Of a DNA stretch of 35,629 bases, positions 10,252-17,969 are shown one piece after another; position 1 is the stretch's first letter, and every line of letters starts with the position of its first letter. The DNA lies in NCBI GenBank assembly GCA_946407895.1, contig CAMJQA010000034.1, positions 1 through 35,629 on the forward strand. Reading direction: 5' to 3'. The position numbers and the translations under genes were made by a program. The notes under the pieces were generated by a model. It ran no database searches. It saw only the letters and a program-made list of their open reading frames with translations, and was not told the origin of the DNA. Source of the DNA: an uncultured Prevotellaceae bacterium. Its GTDB lineage: Bacteria; Bacteroidota; Bacteroidia; Bacteroidales; Bacteroidaceae.

Positions 10252-10283
10252 CAAAGATAGCTTATTTTCTTCTTAGTACCAAA
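10252..10283 (-). promoter_or_regulatory. Bacteroidetes-type promoter of the zapB-like/zapA/rny operon
   Basis: On the minus strand TTTG (10283-10280) is followed after 20 nt by TATCTTTG (10259-10252), a near-perfect fit to the TTTG / TAnnTTTG consensus of the Bacteroidetes primary sigma factor. The first ATG is about 30 nt downstream. Confidence 0.7.
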
Positions 10284-10284
10284 T

Positions 10285-10908
10285 TTATTCGTCACTATTT
10301 TTCCTTGGTTCCTTTTTGGCAAGCATCACGATGGCATGTACGTACTCCGTCATCCAGGCCTCGCTATATCCCAGCGCGGCCTGGTATTTCCTGACGGCCA
10401 CACAGGCGCGGCGCACGCCCTCGTCCTTCCATTCGTTCTTGGTCAGCACCTCGTGAATCTGCTTTCCCACCATCTCCTTCATGGCTCCGCTCAGGAAGCG
10501 CGGCAGGCGGAACTTCCACTGCATCAGGTTGCTCATCAGCATCATCAGGTCCTGGCTGAAGCCCTGGAACGTGATGAGGTAGCTCTGCACGTCCTGCACC
10601 TTCTTGCAACGTTTCTTGACGCTGCCGTCAATCTCGTCGAAGAAGCCGTCGCTGATGCCGTAGATGTCCTGTATGAGCCGGCGGCAGTACTTCTTCTCGG
10701 CCAGGCCCAGCTTGTTGTTCTGCGTGGTCACGTGGTAGGTCTGCTTGAAGATGCGCAGGTCGGGCAACGCGGCCAGGTTGTTAATGCCAATCTGGGCAGC
10801 CATTACGGACTGGTAGTACACGCGTATGAGCAACATGAAGTCCTCCATGCCTCCAACGCGCTGTCCTTCGTCCTTCTTTCGCTTGAATAACTTATCTAAA
10901 AATGACAT
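10285..10908 (-). CDS. Conserved Bacteroidales hypothetical protein
   Basis: A 207-residue soluble protein with no signal peptide and basic ends (FKRKKDEGQR, KKEPRKNSDE). It is mostly predicted helix, with a central basic stretch KKRCKKVQDVQ and a methionine-rich helix DLMMLMSNLMQWKFRLPRF. I recognise no domain. Its stop lies two bases beyond the -33 element of the zapB-like/zapA/rny promoter, so the two units are closely packed. Proteins of this kind occur in Bacteroidales core genomes as uncharacterised proteins; role unknown. Confidence 0.78.
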   Translation of the reverse strand: MSFLDKLFKRKKDEGQRVGGMEDFMLLIRVYYQSVMAAQIGINNLAALPDLRIFKQTYHVTTQNNKLGLAEKKYCRRLIQDIYGISDGFFDEIDGSVKKRCKKVQDVQSYLITFQGFSQDLMMLMSNLMQWKFRLPRFLSGAMKEMVGKQIHEVLTKNEWKDEGVRRACVAVRKYQAALGYSEAWMTEYVHAIVMLAKKEPRKNSDE

Positions 10909-10945
10909 TTAATCCGGTTATTAATATATTAAACTTGTTTATTCT

Positions 10946-10987
10946 CTCTCAAAACACCTTTCTCTTAGCTCTCAAAATACCTTTTCT
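10946..10987. repeat. 23-bp-spaced direct repeat in an intergenic region
   Basis: CTCTCAAAACACCTTT (10946-10961) and CTCTCAAAATACCTTT (10969-10984) differ at one base and are offset by 23 bp. They lie in the 109-bp gap upstream of the hypothetical gene starting at 10908 and downstream of the sugar-transferase gene, where a promoter for the former would be expected. Confidence 0.6.
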
Positions 10988-11017
10988 TTATGTTAATTCT
11001 CATTCGCTATGCCTCAC

Positions 11018-11956
11018 TCACTTTCTGAAAGCAGCCCGCAGCAGTATGCTCAGGTCAAGCAGCAGCGACCAGTGCTCGGCGTACCACACGTCCTCGCGCA
11101 CCCGCTCCTCCAGGCGCCCGCCCTCGCCGGTCTCGTCGCCCAGGCCCTGCAACTGCGCCCACCCCGTCAGTCCGGGCTTCGTCCAGCTGCGCTCGGTGTA
11201 GCGGTTCACGGCCTGGCGGTAGTGCTCCTCCTGCCCGGGCTGGAACGGACGGGGCCCCACCATCGACAGGTAGCCGCGCACAACGGCCATGGCCAGGGGC
11301 GTGCGCTCCAGCCAGCGGCCCAGGGGATAGCGGAACGTCAGGCAACGAACCACCCGGCCCTCCATGCCGCATACCTTATCAACACGGAAGACGGGGCCGC
11401 GAAGCTTCCACTTCGTCAGCACAGCCACTACAACATAAATCAGGGGGAACAGGGTGAGCAGGAACAACAGGCTGAGCACAACGTCGAGACAACGCTTCAG
11501 CACACGGTTCCACCAACGGCTGAGCGGTTCGCGGCACAGGCTGAGTACCACGGCATCGCCCACCTGCGAGGCCTGCATACGGCGGCACAAGGTGCCCACG
11601 CCGGGCGCTACGGCCAGGCAACGCACACCCTTTTGCTGGCACAGGCCATAGAGCAGCCGCGTCTCCTCGCCGCCCAGGGAACCCAGTATGAAATAGACAT
11701 CGTCAACCTGGTTCCCGCCGTCAAGATAACTGCGCAGGTCGGCGGGCGAGCCCTTCAGCTCCATGCCCTCGGGCATCTGCCATGAGGCGGAGGCCGAGAA
11801 CACGCCGTCAACCGCCACCCCCGACGGGCGACGGTTCAACTCAGCCGAAAGTTCCCTCAAATCCTCCATAGGGCCCACCAGCACGGCATGACGCCGGCGG
11901 CCGTGTCCCTGCAGTCTGCGCTTCGCTGCGCTTGCTTCTGTATTTTGGTTGCTCAT
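11018..11956 (-). CDS. Polyprenyl-phosphate sugar transferase homologue lacking the catalytic segment
   Basis: A 312-residue member of the bacterial sugar transferase family (the WcaJ/WbaP-type phosphoglycosyltransferases). ATG at 11956 is chosen; an in-frame GTG lies at 11986. Residues about 20-150 resemble the nucleotide-binding-like domain of this family, without the usual four N-terminal membrane helices. A membrane segment (DVVLSLLFLLTLFPLIYVVVA) follows, then a C-terminal domain with YLSMVGPRP near residue 233, KPGLTGWAQLQG and DVWYAEHWSLLLDL. The stretch between the expected KxRTM and LDELPQL motifs, which holds the Asp-Glu catalytic dyad, is collapsed: CLTFRYPLGRW runs straight into LERTPLAMAVV. 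The frame is continuous, so this is not a simple frameshift. It is probably catalytically inactive or altered. It diverges from wzi. Confidence 0.85.
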   Translation of the reverse strand: MSNQNTEASAAKRRLQGHGRRRHAVLVGPMEDLRELSAELNRRPSGVAVDGVFSASASWQMPEGMELKGSPADLRSYLDGGNQVDDVYFILGSLGGEETRLLYGLCQQKGVRCLAVAPGVGTLCRRMQASQVGDAVVLSLCREPLSRWWNRVLKRCLDVVLSLLFLLTLFPLIYVVVAVLTKWKLRGPVFRVDKVCGMEGRVVRCLTFRYPLGRWLERTPLAMAVVRGYLSMVGPRPFQPGQEEHYRQAVNRYTERSWTKPGLTGWAQLQGLGDETGEGGRLEERVREDVWYAEHWSLLLDLSILLRAAFRK

Positions 11957-12016
11957 TACTGCCTTTTGCTCTTGGATTTTATGCACACATTATTATAAAT
12001 GGTACAATTAACCGCA

Positions 12017-12024
12017 CAAAGATA
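12017..12024 (-). promoter_or_regulatory. -7 box upstream of the sugar-transferase homologue
   Basis: TATCTTTG on the minus strand matches TAnnTTTG and lies 61 bp before the ATG at 11956. No clear TTTG at -33. Confidence 0.45.
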
Positions 12025-12119
12025 CTGCTTTTTTCCCATAACTGCGCCACTTTTCGCAGAAAAAATGCACACAATGGAAAAAATAAGCCATTTTCTTTTC
12101 CAGGGAAACATTATTTCAC

Positions 12120-12127
12120 TACCTTTG
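12120..12127 (+). promoter_or_regulatory. -7 box upstream of wzi
   Basis: TACCTTTG matches TAnnTTTG, 68 bp before the wzi ATG. A T-rich stretch at about 12091-12100 takes the place of the -33 element. Together with the box at 12017-12024 it makes a divergent promoter region. Confidence 0.5.
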
Positions 12128-12194
12128 CCCCATATACATTTGAAAAAAGGACAATCTGAGCGAATTGCGAAGAAGAAAAGCCTCTGACAAATAC

Positions 12195-13736
12195 ATGAAG
12201 AAATTACTTACAGCCCTACTCTGCCTGCTGGCCCTTGCGGCCCGGGCACAAGACCATCCCCGCCTGGGCGACGGGCTCTACTACTGGGCCATGGCACGCG
12301 GCTCGCTGAGCAGCGGCACCTACGCCCCCTTCTGGTTTACGGCCAACCAGCACGGCCTTTCCACCCCCAACACCAATAGCGGCCTCCTCGACGTGGGCGT
12401 GAGCACTTTCACGCCCCGCACGTTCCTGAAGAATAACGATGACTGGCGCCTGGGCTACGGGCTGGAGATGGCCACGCCCTTCGGCATGGACAGCCACTTC
12501 GTGCTGCAGCAGCTATACGGCGAGATTGAATGGAAGAACCTGCGCCTTGCCCTGGGCCAGAAGGTGCGCCCGCTGGAGCTGAAGAACAACATGCTCAGCA
12601 CCGGCGGCCTGACCACGGGCATCAATGCCCGCCCCCTTCCGCAGGTAAGGCTCGAGGTACCGCGCTTTGTGGACATCCCCGGCACGAAGCAATGGCTGGC
12701 CGTAAAGGGGCACCTGGCCTACGGATGGTACACCGACAACGGATGGCAGCGCGAGTTCACCCGAGGCTCAGGCACAAAGTACACAGCCGGTTCGCGCTAT
12801 CACTCGAAGGCCGGCTTCCTGCGCATAGGCAACAGGGACAAGTTCCCCCTGACACTGACGGGAGGCTTCGAGATGAGCTGCCAGTTTGGCGGCGAGGCAT
12901 GGAACCTGATGCATAGCCTGAACAGCGAGGAGGGCGCCACCACGTACAACGAGAAGATAGCCTCGGGGGCTAAAGCCTACTGGGACGCCTTCATCCCCGG
13001 CGGCAACGACTCCAACGACGGCGACTTCAGCAACAAGGCTGGCAACCAGCTGGGCTCGTGGCACGCGCGCCTCGACTACTACAACCACTCTAGCCTAAAC
13101 GACCAGGAAACGAGGGCCAGCATCTACATGGAGCACTTCTTCGAGGACCAGAGCCAGCTCTTCATGCAATACGCCTGGAAGGACATGCTCATCGGCATTG
13201 AGCTGAACCCGCCCTTCAGGCCCTACATCGATGCCATAGTCTTCGAGGCTATGTTCTCAAAAGACCAGAGCGGACCCATCTACCACGACGCCACTCCCAC
13301 CCTGCCCGAGCAGGTCTCGGCCGTCGATGAGTACTACAACAACCACATCTACGGCGCCTGGCAGCATGCTGGCTTCGTCATGGGAAGCCCTCTTTTCCTC
13401 TCCCCCATCTACAACTTCAACGGCCGCAACGAGATATACGCCTTCCACAACCGCCTCAAGAGCCTACACATGGGCCTGAGCGGAGCGGCCACAAGCTATC
13501 TCGACTGGAAGCTGATGCTCACCTGCATGGAGAGCCTGGGCACCTACCAGCGCCCGCTCCTCGATCCGCAGAAAGGCACCTACCTGCTGGCCGGTGTCAG
13601 CTACAAGGTACACCGTGTAGAGGGGCTGCGCATCGACCTCTCCTACGGCCACAACCACGGCCCGCTGCTGGGCCGCTCGAACGGCGCCATGCTCACCGTG
13701 GTCTATTCAAACCCCATAAATCCCAAACGTCCATGA
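12195..13736 (+). CDS. wzi: Capsule assembly protein of the Wzi family
   Basis: Outer-membrane beta-barrel protein of 513 residues in the Wzi family, which helps attach or organise capsule at the cell surface. The start at 12195 gives a signal peptide, MKKLLTALLCLLALAARAQ; the frame is open 30 bp further upstream. Diagnostic features are the N-terminal APFWFTANQHGL motif, repeated amphipathic barrel strands with aromatic girdles, FFEDQSQLFMQYAWKDMLIGIEL, and a terminal strand RSNGAMLTVVYSNP. It is translationally coupled to the next gene by a 4-bp ATGA overlap and is divergent from the sugar-transferase homologue, placing it within the polysaccharide locus. Confidence 0.9.
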   Translation: MKKLLTALLCLLALAARAQDHPRLGDGLYYWAMARGSLSSGTYAPFWFTANQHGLSTPNTNSGLLDVGVSTFTPRTFLKNNDDWRLGYGLEMATPFGMDSHFVLQQLYGEIEWKNLRLALGQKVRPLELKNNMLSTGGLTTGINARPLPQVRLEVPRFVDIPGTKQWLAVKGHLAYGWYTDNGWQREFTRGSGTKYTAGSRYHSKAGFLRIGNRDKFPLTLTGGFEMSCQFGGEAWNLMHSLNSEEGATTYNEKIASGAKAYWDAFIPGGNDSNDGDFSNKAGNQLGSWHARLDYYNHSSLNDQETRASIYMEHFFEDQSQLFMQYAWKDMLIGIELNPPFRPYIDAIVFEAMFSKDQSGPIYHDATPTLPEQVSAVDEYYNNHIYGAWQHAGFVMGSPLFLSPIYNFNGRNEIYAFHNRLKSLHMGLSGAATSYLDWKLMLTCMESLGTYQRPLLDPQKGTYLLAGVSYKVHRVEGLRIDLSYGHNHGPLLGRSNGAMLTVVYSNPINPKRP

Positions 13737-14155
13737 AGAAGTTCATCCTCACCCCCATACTCCTGTTGCTGACCCTCTCGGCCTGCGACAACAAGCGCGA
13801 CCACAACGGCGACCTGGGCGGCATGTGGCAACTGACGGAGTGGCGCAGCCCCGAGGGCACCACCCTGGCTACCAAGTCCGACCAGATATTCTATAGCGTA
13901 CAGCTGAACCTGATCCGCTTCCGCGACTACGACGACGGCACGCTGGGCGACTACTACCTGGCCTACTTCCGCCATACGCCCGACAGCCTCGTTGTCTATC
14001 GGCCCGTCAACTATGCCAAGGACAGCCTCGTCTCGCTCCACGACCTGGCCCGCTACGGCGTGCCTGCCAACGGCCGCTTCCACATCGATGCCCTCAATGG
14101 CGACATGATGATCCTGAGCAGCCCCTCCGGCACAATAAACTTCAGGAAATACTGA
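13733..14155 (+). CDS. Small lipoprotein with a lipocalin-like domain, partner of Wzi
   Basis: A 140-residue lipoprotein. The signal peptide MKKFILTPILLLLTLSAC ends in lipobox LSAC followed by DN, compatible with surface or periplasmic anchoring. The mature part begins GGMWQLTEWRSPEG, the typical opening of small lipocalin-like domains in Bacteroidetes lipoproteins, then strands such as SVQLNLIRFRDYD and LSSPSGTINFRKY. It overlaps wzi by 4 bp (ATGA), so the two are made together and may act together at the outer membrane. Its molecular role is unknown. Confidence 0.82.
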   Translation: MKKFILTPILLLLTLSACDNKRDHNGDLGGMWQLTEWRSPEGTTLATKSDQIFYSVQLNLIRFRDYDDGTLGDYYLAYFRHTPDSLVVYRPVNYAKDSLVSLHDLARYGVPANGRFHIDALNGDMMILSSPSGTINFRKY

Positions 14156-14180
14156 CGCCAAATACCTTCAGGGGAAGAAA

Positions 14181-14227
14181 ACAATAATGGTCAGCATGCC
14201 TCTTATGCGCAAGCTGACCATTATTGT
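14181..14227. terminator. Bidirectional terminator between convergent genes
   Basis: A perfect 15-bp inverted repeat, ACAATAATGGTCAGC and GCTGACCATTATTGT, around a 17-nt loop, midway between the wzi-lipoprotein operon (+) and the aminotransferase gene (-). On the minus strand the stem is followed by TTTCTTCC; on the plus strand the tail is weaker. Confidence 0.8.
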
Positions 14228-14263
14228 CTGGCACCTCAGGGAAAGACTCGCCCCCGCGCCCCC

Positions 14264-15517
14264 TCAGCCAATACCGTCCTTGATGCACTCCACGATGTAG
14301 TGCACATCGTCGTCCGATACGCATGGCCCGGTGGGCAGGCACAGTCCAATGCGGAACAGGGCCTCCGATACGCCGTTCGTGTAGGCCGGCGCATCCTTAT
14401 ATACGGGCTGGCGGTGCATGGGTTTCCACAGGGGGCGGCTCTCAATCTGACGGTTGTTCAGGAATACGCGCATAGCCTCCACGTTATCGTTGGGCTGACA
14501 GTCGGTGCGCAGCGTTCCGCCTCCGTGCACCACGCTGGCTGCTCCGCCCACCGCACCGTTCACGGCCTGCGAATAGGCCCAGGCCTGTCCCTTCACCTGC
14601 AGCTTGGGATCCAGGGTTATGGTTGTGAGCCAGTAGTTGCTGTCGTAGTCCTCGGATGGAGCGCAGTGTACCTCTATGCCCTGCACGGGAGCCAGCAGCT
14701 GCTCGTAGAGCTTCTGCACATGGCGGTGATGCGCCAGATGGTCCTGCAGGACGGTCATCTGCCCGCGTCCGATGCCCGCACAGATATTCGAGAGGCGGTA
14801 GTTATATCCGATGTCCTCGTGCTGATAGTATGGGTAAGCCTCGCGTGCCTGTGTGGCATACCACTTCACGCGGTCGGCCTCCTGTTCCGAGGGGCAGATC
14901 AGGGCTCCGCCGCCCGAGGTGGTAATCATCTTGTTGCCATTGAAGCTGAGCACGCCGTATCGGCCGAAGGTGCCCAGGGGGCGTCCGCGATAGTTGGAGC
15001 CCAGGCCCTCGGCCACGTCCTCCATCACGGGTATGTTGTACTTATTGGCCACGCGCAGAATCTGATCCACGCAGTAGGGCATGCCGTACAGCGATACGGG
15101 CATGATGGCGCGGGGTATGCGCCCCGTCTTGCGTATGCGGTCCAGTATGGCTTCCTCCAGCAGCACGGGGTCCATGTTCCACGTGTCGGGCTCACTGTCC
15201 ACGAAGACGGGCTGTGCACCCAGGTAGGTGATGGGATGGGACGAGGCGCAGAAGGTGAAGCTCTGCGTCATTACCTCGTCGCCGCGCCCTACGCCGCAGC
15301 ACAGCAGGCCCAGGTGTACGGCAGCCGTGCCCGAGGCAAGGGCCACGATGTGCTTGTTCTGCCCCACGAAGGCTTCCAGGTCGGCCTCGAAACCGTTCAC
15401 GTTGGGCCCCAGGGGCACCACCCAGTTCTGGTCGAAGGCGTCCTTGATATACTTTTGCTCCATGCCGTTCTCGCTCATGTGAGCCAGGCACAGGTATATG
15501 CGTTTTCTTTGTTCCAT
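14264..15517 (-). CDS. DegT/DnrJ/EryC1-family nucleotide-sugar aminotransferase
   Basis: PLP-dependent aminotransferase of 417 residues that converts a keto-sugar nucleotide to an amino sugar. Features are ALASGTAAVHLGLLCCGVG (PLP phosphate binding), VMEDVAEGLGS (pyridine-nitrogen contact) and FNGNKMITTSGGG with the Schiff-base lysine K196. The N terminus MEQRKRIYLCLAHMSENG resembles the PglE/PseC-like branch acting on UDP-4-keto sugars. It lies 59 bp downstream of the acyltransferase-PGT fusion and probably supplies the first sugar of the repeat unit, for example a bacillosamine- or AADGal-type residue. The matching 4,6-dehydratase is not in this window. The exact product cannot be read from sequence. 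Confidence 0.9.
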   Translation of the reverse strand: MEQRKRIYLCLAHMSENGMEQKYIKDAFDQNWVVPLGPNVNGFEADLEAFVGQNKHIVALASGTAAVHLGLLCCGVGRGDEVMTQSFTFCASSHPITYLGAQPVFVDSEPDTWNMDPVLLEEAILDRIRKTGRIPRAIMPVSLYGMPYCVDQILRVANKYNIPVMEDVAEGLGSNYRGRPLGTFGRYGVLSFNGNKMITTSGGGALICPSEQEADRVKWYATQAREAYPYYQHEDIGYNYRLSNICAGIGRGQMTVLQDHLAHHRHVQKLYEQLLAPVQGIEVHCAPSEDYDSNYWLTTITLDPKLQVKGQAWAYSQAVNGAVGGAASVVHGGGTLRTDCQPNDNVEAMRVFLNNRQIESRPLWKPMHRQPVYKDAPAYTNGVSEALFRIGLCLPTGPCVSDDDVHYIVECIKDGIG

Positions 15518-15576
15518 AATCCTTTTTTATTAATAGGCGTACTAGGGTTCCCAGGACTTCCTATTATTTCCTATCC

Positions 15577-17013
15577 TCATATTCTCTCGCCGGCGTATTC
15601 TATCTTCTGGTCAAGCAGGGTGGCCACAATCATCCGCATGTCGGTGCAGAAGGAGTAGTGGTGCAGATAGTAGCGGTTCAGCCTCACCTTGTCGGGGAAA
15701 ATCACTTCGTCGTTGAACTGCAGGGGGTTGGGCACTCCGGCCAGCAGTTCCTCCTCGTCGCGGTACTTCAGGGTGGCGGGTCCGGTGATGCCGGGCTTCA
15801 GTCGCAGCACCTCGCGGTCGGGGCCCTGCAGCAGGTCGGCGTAGCCGGGCACGTCGGGCCTTGGGCCCACGAAGCTCATGTCGCCCACCAGCACGTTCCA
15901 CAGCTGTGGCAGCTCGTCCAGCTTCCATCGGCGCAGCTTGGCCCCGAAGGGCGTTATGCGCTTCTCGCCTGCCACGGTTACGGAGCTCTCCTCGTGCTGC
16001 ATGTTCATGGTGCGCAGTTTCACGATGGTGAAGATGCGTCCGCCCTCGCCGATGCGTTTCTGGCGGAATAGGCCGGGGCCTCCGGGCATCTTTATGCGCA
16101 CCAGGATGATGAGCAGCAGTATGAACCACCAGAAGAGCAGGATGCCCAGCAGCGCAGCTACGCGGTCGAACACCCACTTGGCCACAAGCGAGGCACGCTT
16201 CTTCATCTTGCGCTTGGCGGGCAGGTCGGTACGCGTCATGGATTCCTGGTTCAGGATGGAGCGTACGCGCCCCTTGGGGAAAAGTCGCCGGAAGGGGAGC
16301 AGCACGTGCACAGGCAGCCACAGCCACCAGCGGTAGTGCATGTCCATCTGGCAATAAGCGCGGCGGAAGCGCAGCTTGTTGATGAGGAAGGGTTGTATGT
16401 TGCTGTGCTGGGTGATGGAGCGCGAGCCGTCGTTTACGTACTGCAGGCCGCGTTCCTCCAGGTAGTGGCGATTCATCTCGTAGAGCAGGCCGTAGTAGGC
16501 ATACTGTTCCTGCCACTCGGGGATGGCCTTCAGCGTCTTGTACTCGGCCATGTGCTCGGTGACCAGGTTCATGCTGAAGGCTACCAGCCGGTTTGACTCC
16601 AGTTCGAAGCAACCCCAGTATTCGTTCTCGCGACCCTCCCGGATGCGCTGTTCAAACTCCTGGCGGGTGGGCGCCTTGGCCTTCAGCTTATAATGTTCGG
16701 AGGCCTGGCAATAAACCTCATACCCCTCGGCCATCAGCTTTTCGGCGCTGATGGGTTCCACCCTCATCTTGCGGAAGCAGCGCTTCACCTGGTTGCGCAT
16801 CTTCGAGGAGAGCTCCTCCATGCCGCCGAACTGGTCCTTGATGACGTACCAGAACTTGGTCTTCTCCTCCTGGTCGAAGTTGTAGCAGTTGCGCACCATC
16901 CATCCGCCCCGTGCCAGCAGGCTTTTAACCTCGCCGCGGGTGAGCATGTGCTCCTGGCTGGGCTCTCCGTTGAAAATCCATGCCCCCTTGTACAGATGGT
17001 AGCGTTCCGTCAT
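15577..17013 (-). CDS. Fusion: FemAB/GNAT-like acyltransferase plus phosphoglycosyltransferase
   Basis: A 478-residue two-domain protein. Residues about 1-250 have a GNAT/FemAB-like acyltransferase fold: EYWGCFELESNRLVAFSMNL, YGLLYEMNRHYLEERGL and YVNDGSRSITQHSNIQPFL. Residues about 275-478 are a PglC/WcaJ-type phosphoglycosyltransferase with a hydrophobic re-entrant helix (ALLGILLFWWFILLLIILV), GLFRQKRIGEGG, IVKLRTM near residue 332, LDELPQLWNVLVGDMS, VGPRP near 381, LKPGITGPATLKYR and a C-terminal LNRYYLHHYSF. The PGT would transfer sugar-1-phosphate to undecaprenyl phosphate to start the repeat unit. The acyltransferase half may modify the same amino sugar made by the downstream aminotransferase. 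Translationally coupled to the upstream GT2 by an ATGA overlap. Confidence 0.88.
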   Translation of the reverse strand: MTERYHLYKGAWIFNGEPSQEHMLTRGEVKSLLARGGWMVRNCYNFDQEEKTKFWYVIKDQFGGMEELSSKMRNQVKRCFRKMRVEPISAEKLMAEGYEVYCQASEHYKLKAKAPTRQEFEQRIREGRENEYWGCFELESNRLVAFSMNLVTEHMAEYKTLKAIPEWQEQYAYYGLLYEMNRHYLEERGLQYVNDGSRSITQHSNIQPFLINKLRFRRAYCQMDMHYRWWLWLPVHVLLPFRRLFPKGRVRSILNQESMTRTDLPAKRKMKKRASLVAKWVFDRVAALLGILLFWWFILLLIILVRIKMPGGPGLFRQKRIGEGGRIFTIVKLRTMNMQHEESSVTVAGEKRITPFGAKLRRWKLDELPQLWNVLVGDMSFVGPRPDVPGYADLLQGPDREVLRLKPGITGPATLKYRDEEELLAGVPNPLQFNDEVIFPDKVRLNRYYLHHYSFCTDMRMIVATLLDQKIEYAGERI

Positions 17014-17780
17014 AGCTTCTTCACGTAAACGAGTTTCTTATAGAGCCCGCACACCATGTTCTGGGCCGTGAGCAGCAGGGAGCATATCCGTCCGTAGCCC
17101 TCCGTGTGGCGGAAGAGGCGGTAGTGCCACTCCACGAGCGAGAGCCACGTCTGCCCGCTGATGGAACCCGGGCGCTGGCGGTAGATGGCCAGGGTCTGGG
17201 GCAGCAGGTGGCAGGGGGCCTTGCGTATGACGCGCAGCCACATGGCGTAGTCGTTGTTCTTCCTGATGTCGGGAATCTGCAGCAGCCCCACCACGCGCCG
17301 GTCGTACATCACCGTCAGGCAGCCCGGCCAGCAGTATCGCTGCATGCCGCGCGGCCCTATGCAGGCGGGGCCTGAGACGCGCGTGCCCAGGTCGTGCCCG
17401 AACTCGTTCGTCTCGGTGTAATCGGTGTAGCTGAAGGCATAGCCCTCCCGGTCCATGAAGTCGAGCTGCCGCTCCAGCTTCTCGGGCATCCACTGGTCGT
17501 CGGCGTCCAGGAAGGCCACCCACCGCCCCTGTGCCAGCCTGAGCGCGTGGTTGCGCGTCAGGGCGGCGCCCTCGTTGCGAGCGTTCTCCAGCAGTTTTAT
17601 GCGGTGGTCGGAGAGGAACGGCTTGATGCGCTCGACGCTCTGGTCGGTGCTCATGTCGTCTATGATAATCATCTCCCAGTCCTGGTAGGTCTGGCGCTGT
17701 ACCGAGCGTATGGTGTCGGCCACGAAGGGCGCGCAGTTGTAGCAGGGCGTTATGATGGAGACGAGTCCGTATTCTTTCAT
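17010..17780 (-). CDS. GT2 family glycosyltransferase
   Basis: Inverting GT-A glycosyltransferase of 256 residues. The start at 17780 gives MKEYGLVSIITPCYNCAPF, the normal family beginning; the frame is open to 17816. It shows the IIIDDMSTD nucleotide-binding strand, a DADDQW metal-binding motif near residues 90-95, and MWLRVIRKA, the usual acceptor-side helix. No membrane segment. First gene of the operon with the fusion PGT and the aminotransferase; likely adds an early sugar of the repeat unit. Confidence 0.92.
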   Translation of the reverse strand: MKEYGLVSIITPCYNCAPFVADTIRSVQRQTYQDWEMIIIDDMSTDQSVERIKPFLSDHRIKLLENARNEGAALTRNHALRLAQGRWVAFLDADDQWMPEKLERQLDFMDREGYAFSYTDYTETNEFGHDLGTRVSGPACIGPRGMQRYCWPGCLTVMYDRRVVGLLQIPDIRKNNDYAMWLRVIRKAPCHLLPQTLAIYRQRPGSISGQTWLSLVEWHYRLFRHTEGYGRICSLLLTAQNMVCGLYKKLVYVKKL

Positions 17781-17863
17781 TCTCAGTTTTATCGGGTACG
17801 CCTCAGGGGGTGTCATGCCGTTCCCGGAGAGGCGATTTTAACTTAATTTATATAAAAAACGCG

Positions 17864-17871
17864 CAAAGGTA
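17864..17871 (-). promoter_or_regulatory. -7 box of the GT2/PGT/aminotransferase operon
   Basis: TACCTTTG on the minus strand matches TAnnTTTG, 84 bp before the GT2 ATG. No clear TTTG at -33. It also marks the left edge of the accessory island. Confidence 0.5.
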
Positions 17872-17926
17872 CAAAATTATTGTGGAACGCGGCCTATTTT
17901 TATGAAAAAAAATGTCTTAAAGGCAG

Positions 17927-17957
17927 CCCCCTGCCCCTTAGCGTGCCGGGCAGGGGG
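17927..17957 (-). terminator. Strong hairpin after the P5-like gene
   Basis: A perfect 10-bp stem, CCCCCTGCCC and GGGCAGGGGG, with an 11-nt loop, 13 bp past the stop of the P5-like gene. Reading on the minus strand, a run of eight T follows about 11 nt after the stem, so it is an imperfect but probable terminator. Confidence 0.6.
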
Positions 17958-17969
17958 TTGGCGGGGTCT

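Noticed and set aside
14300..15658. Plus-strand frame of 452 codons opposite the aminotransferase
   Set aside because: Shadow of a gene with an intact PLP site; no recognisable domain and biased composition.
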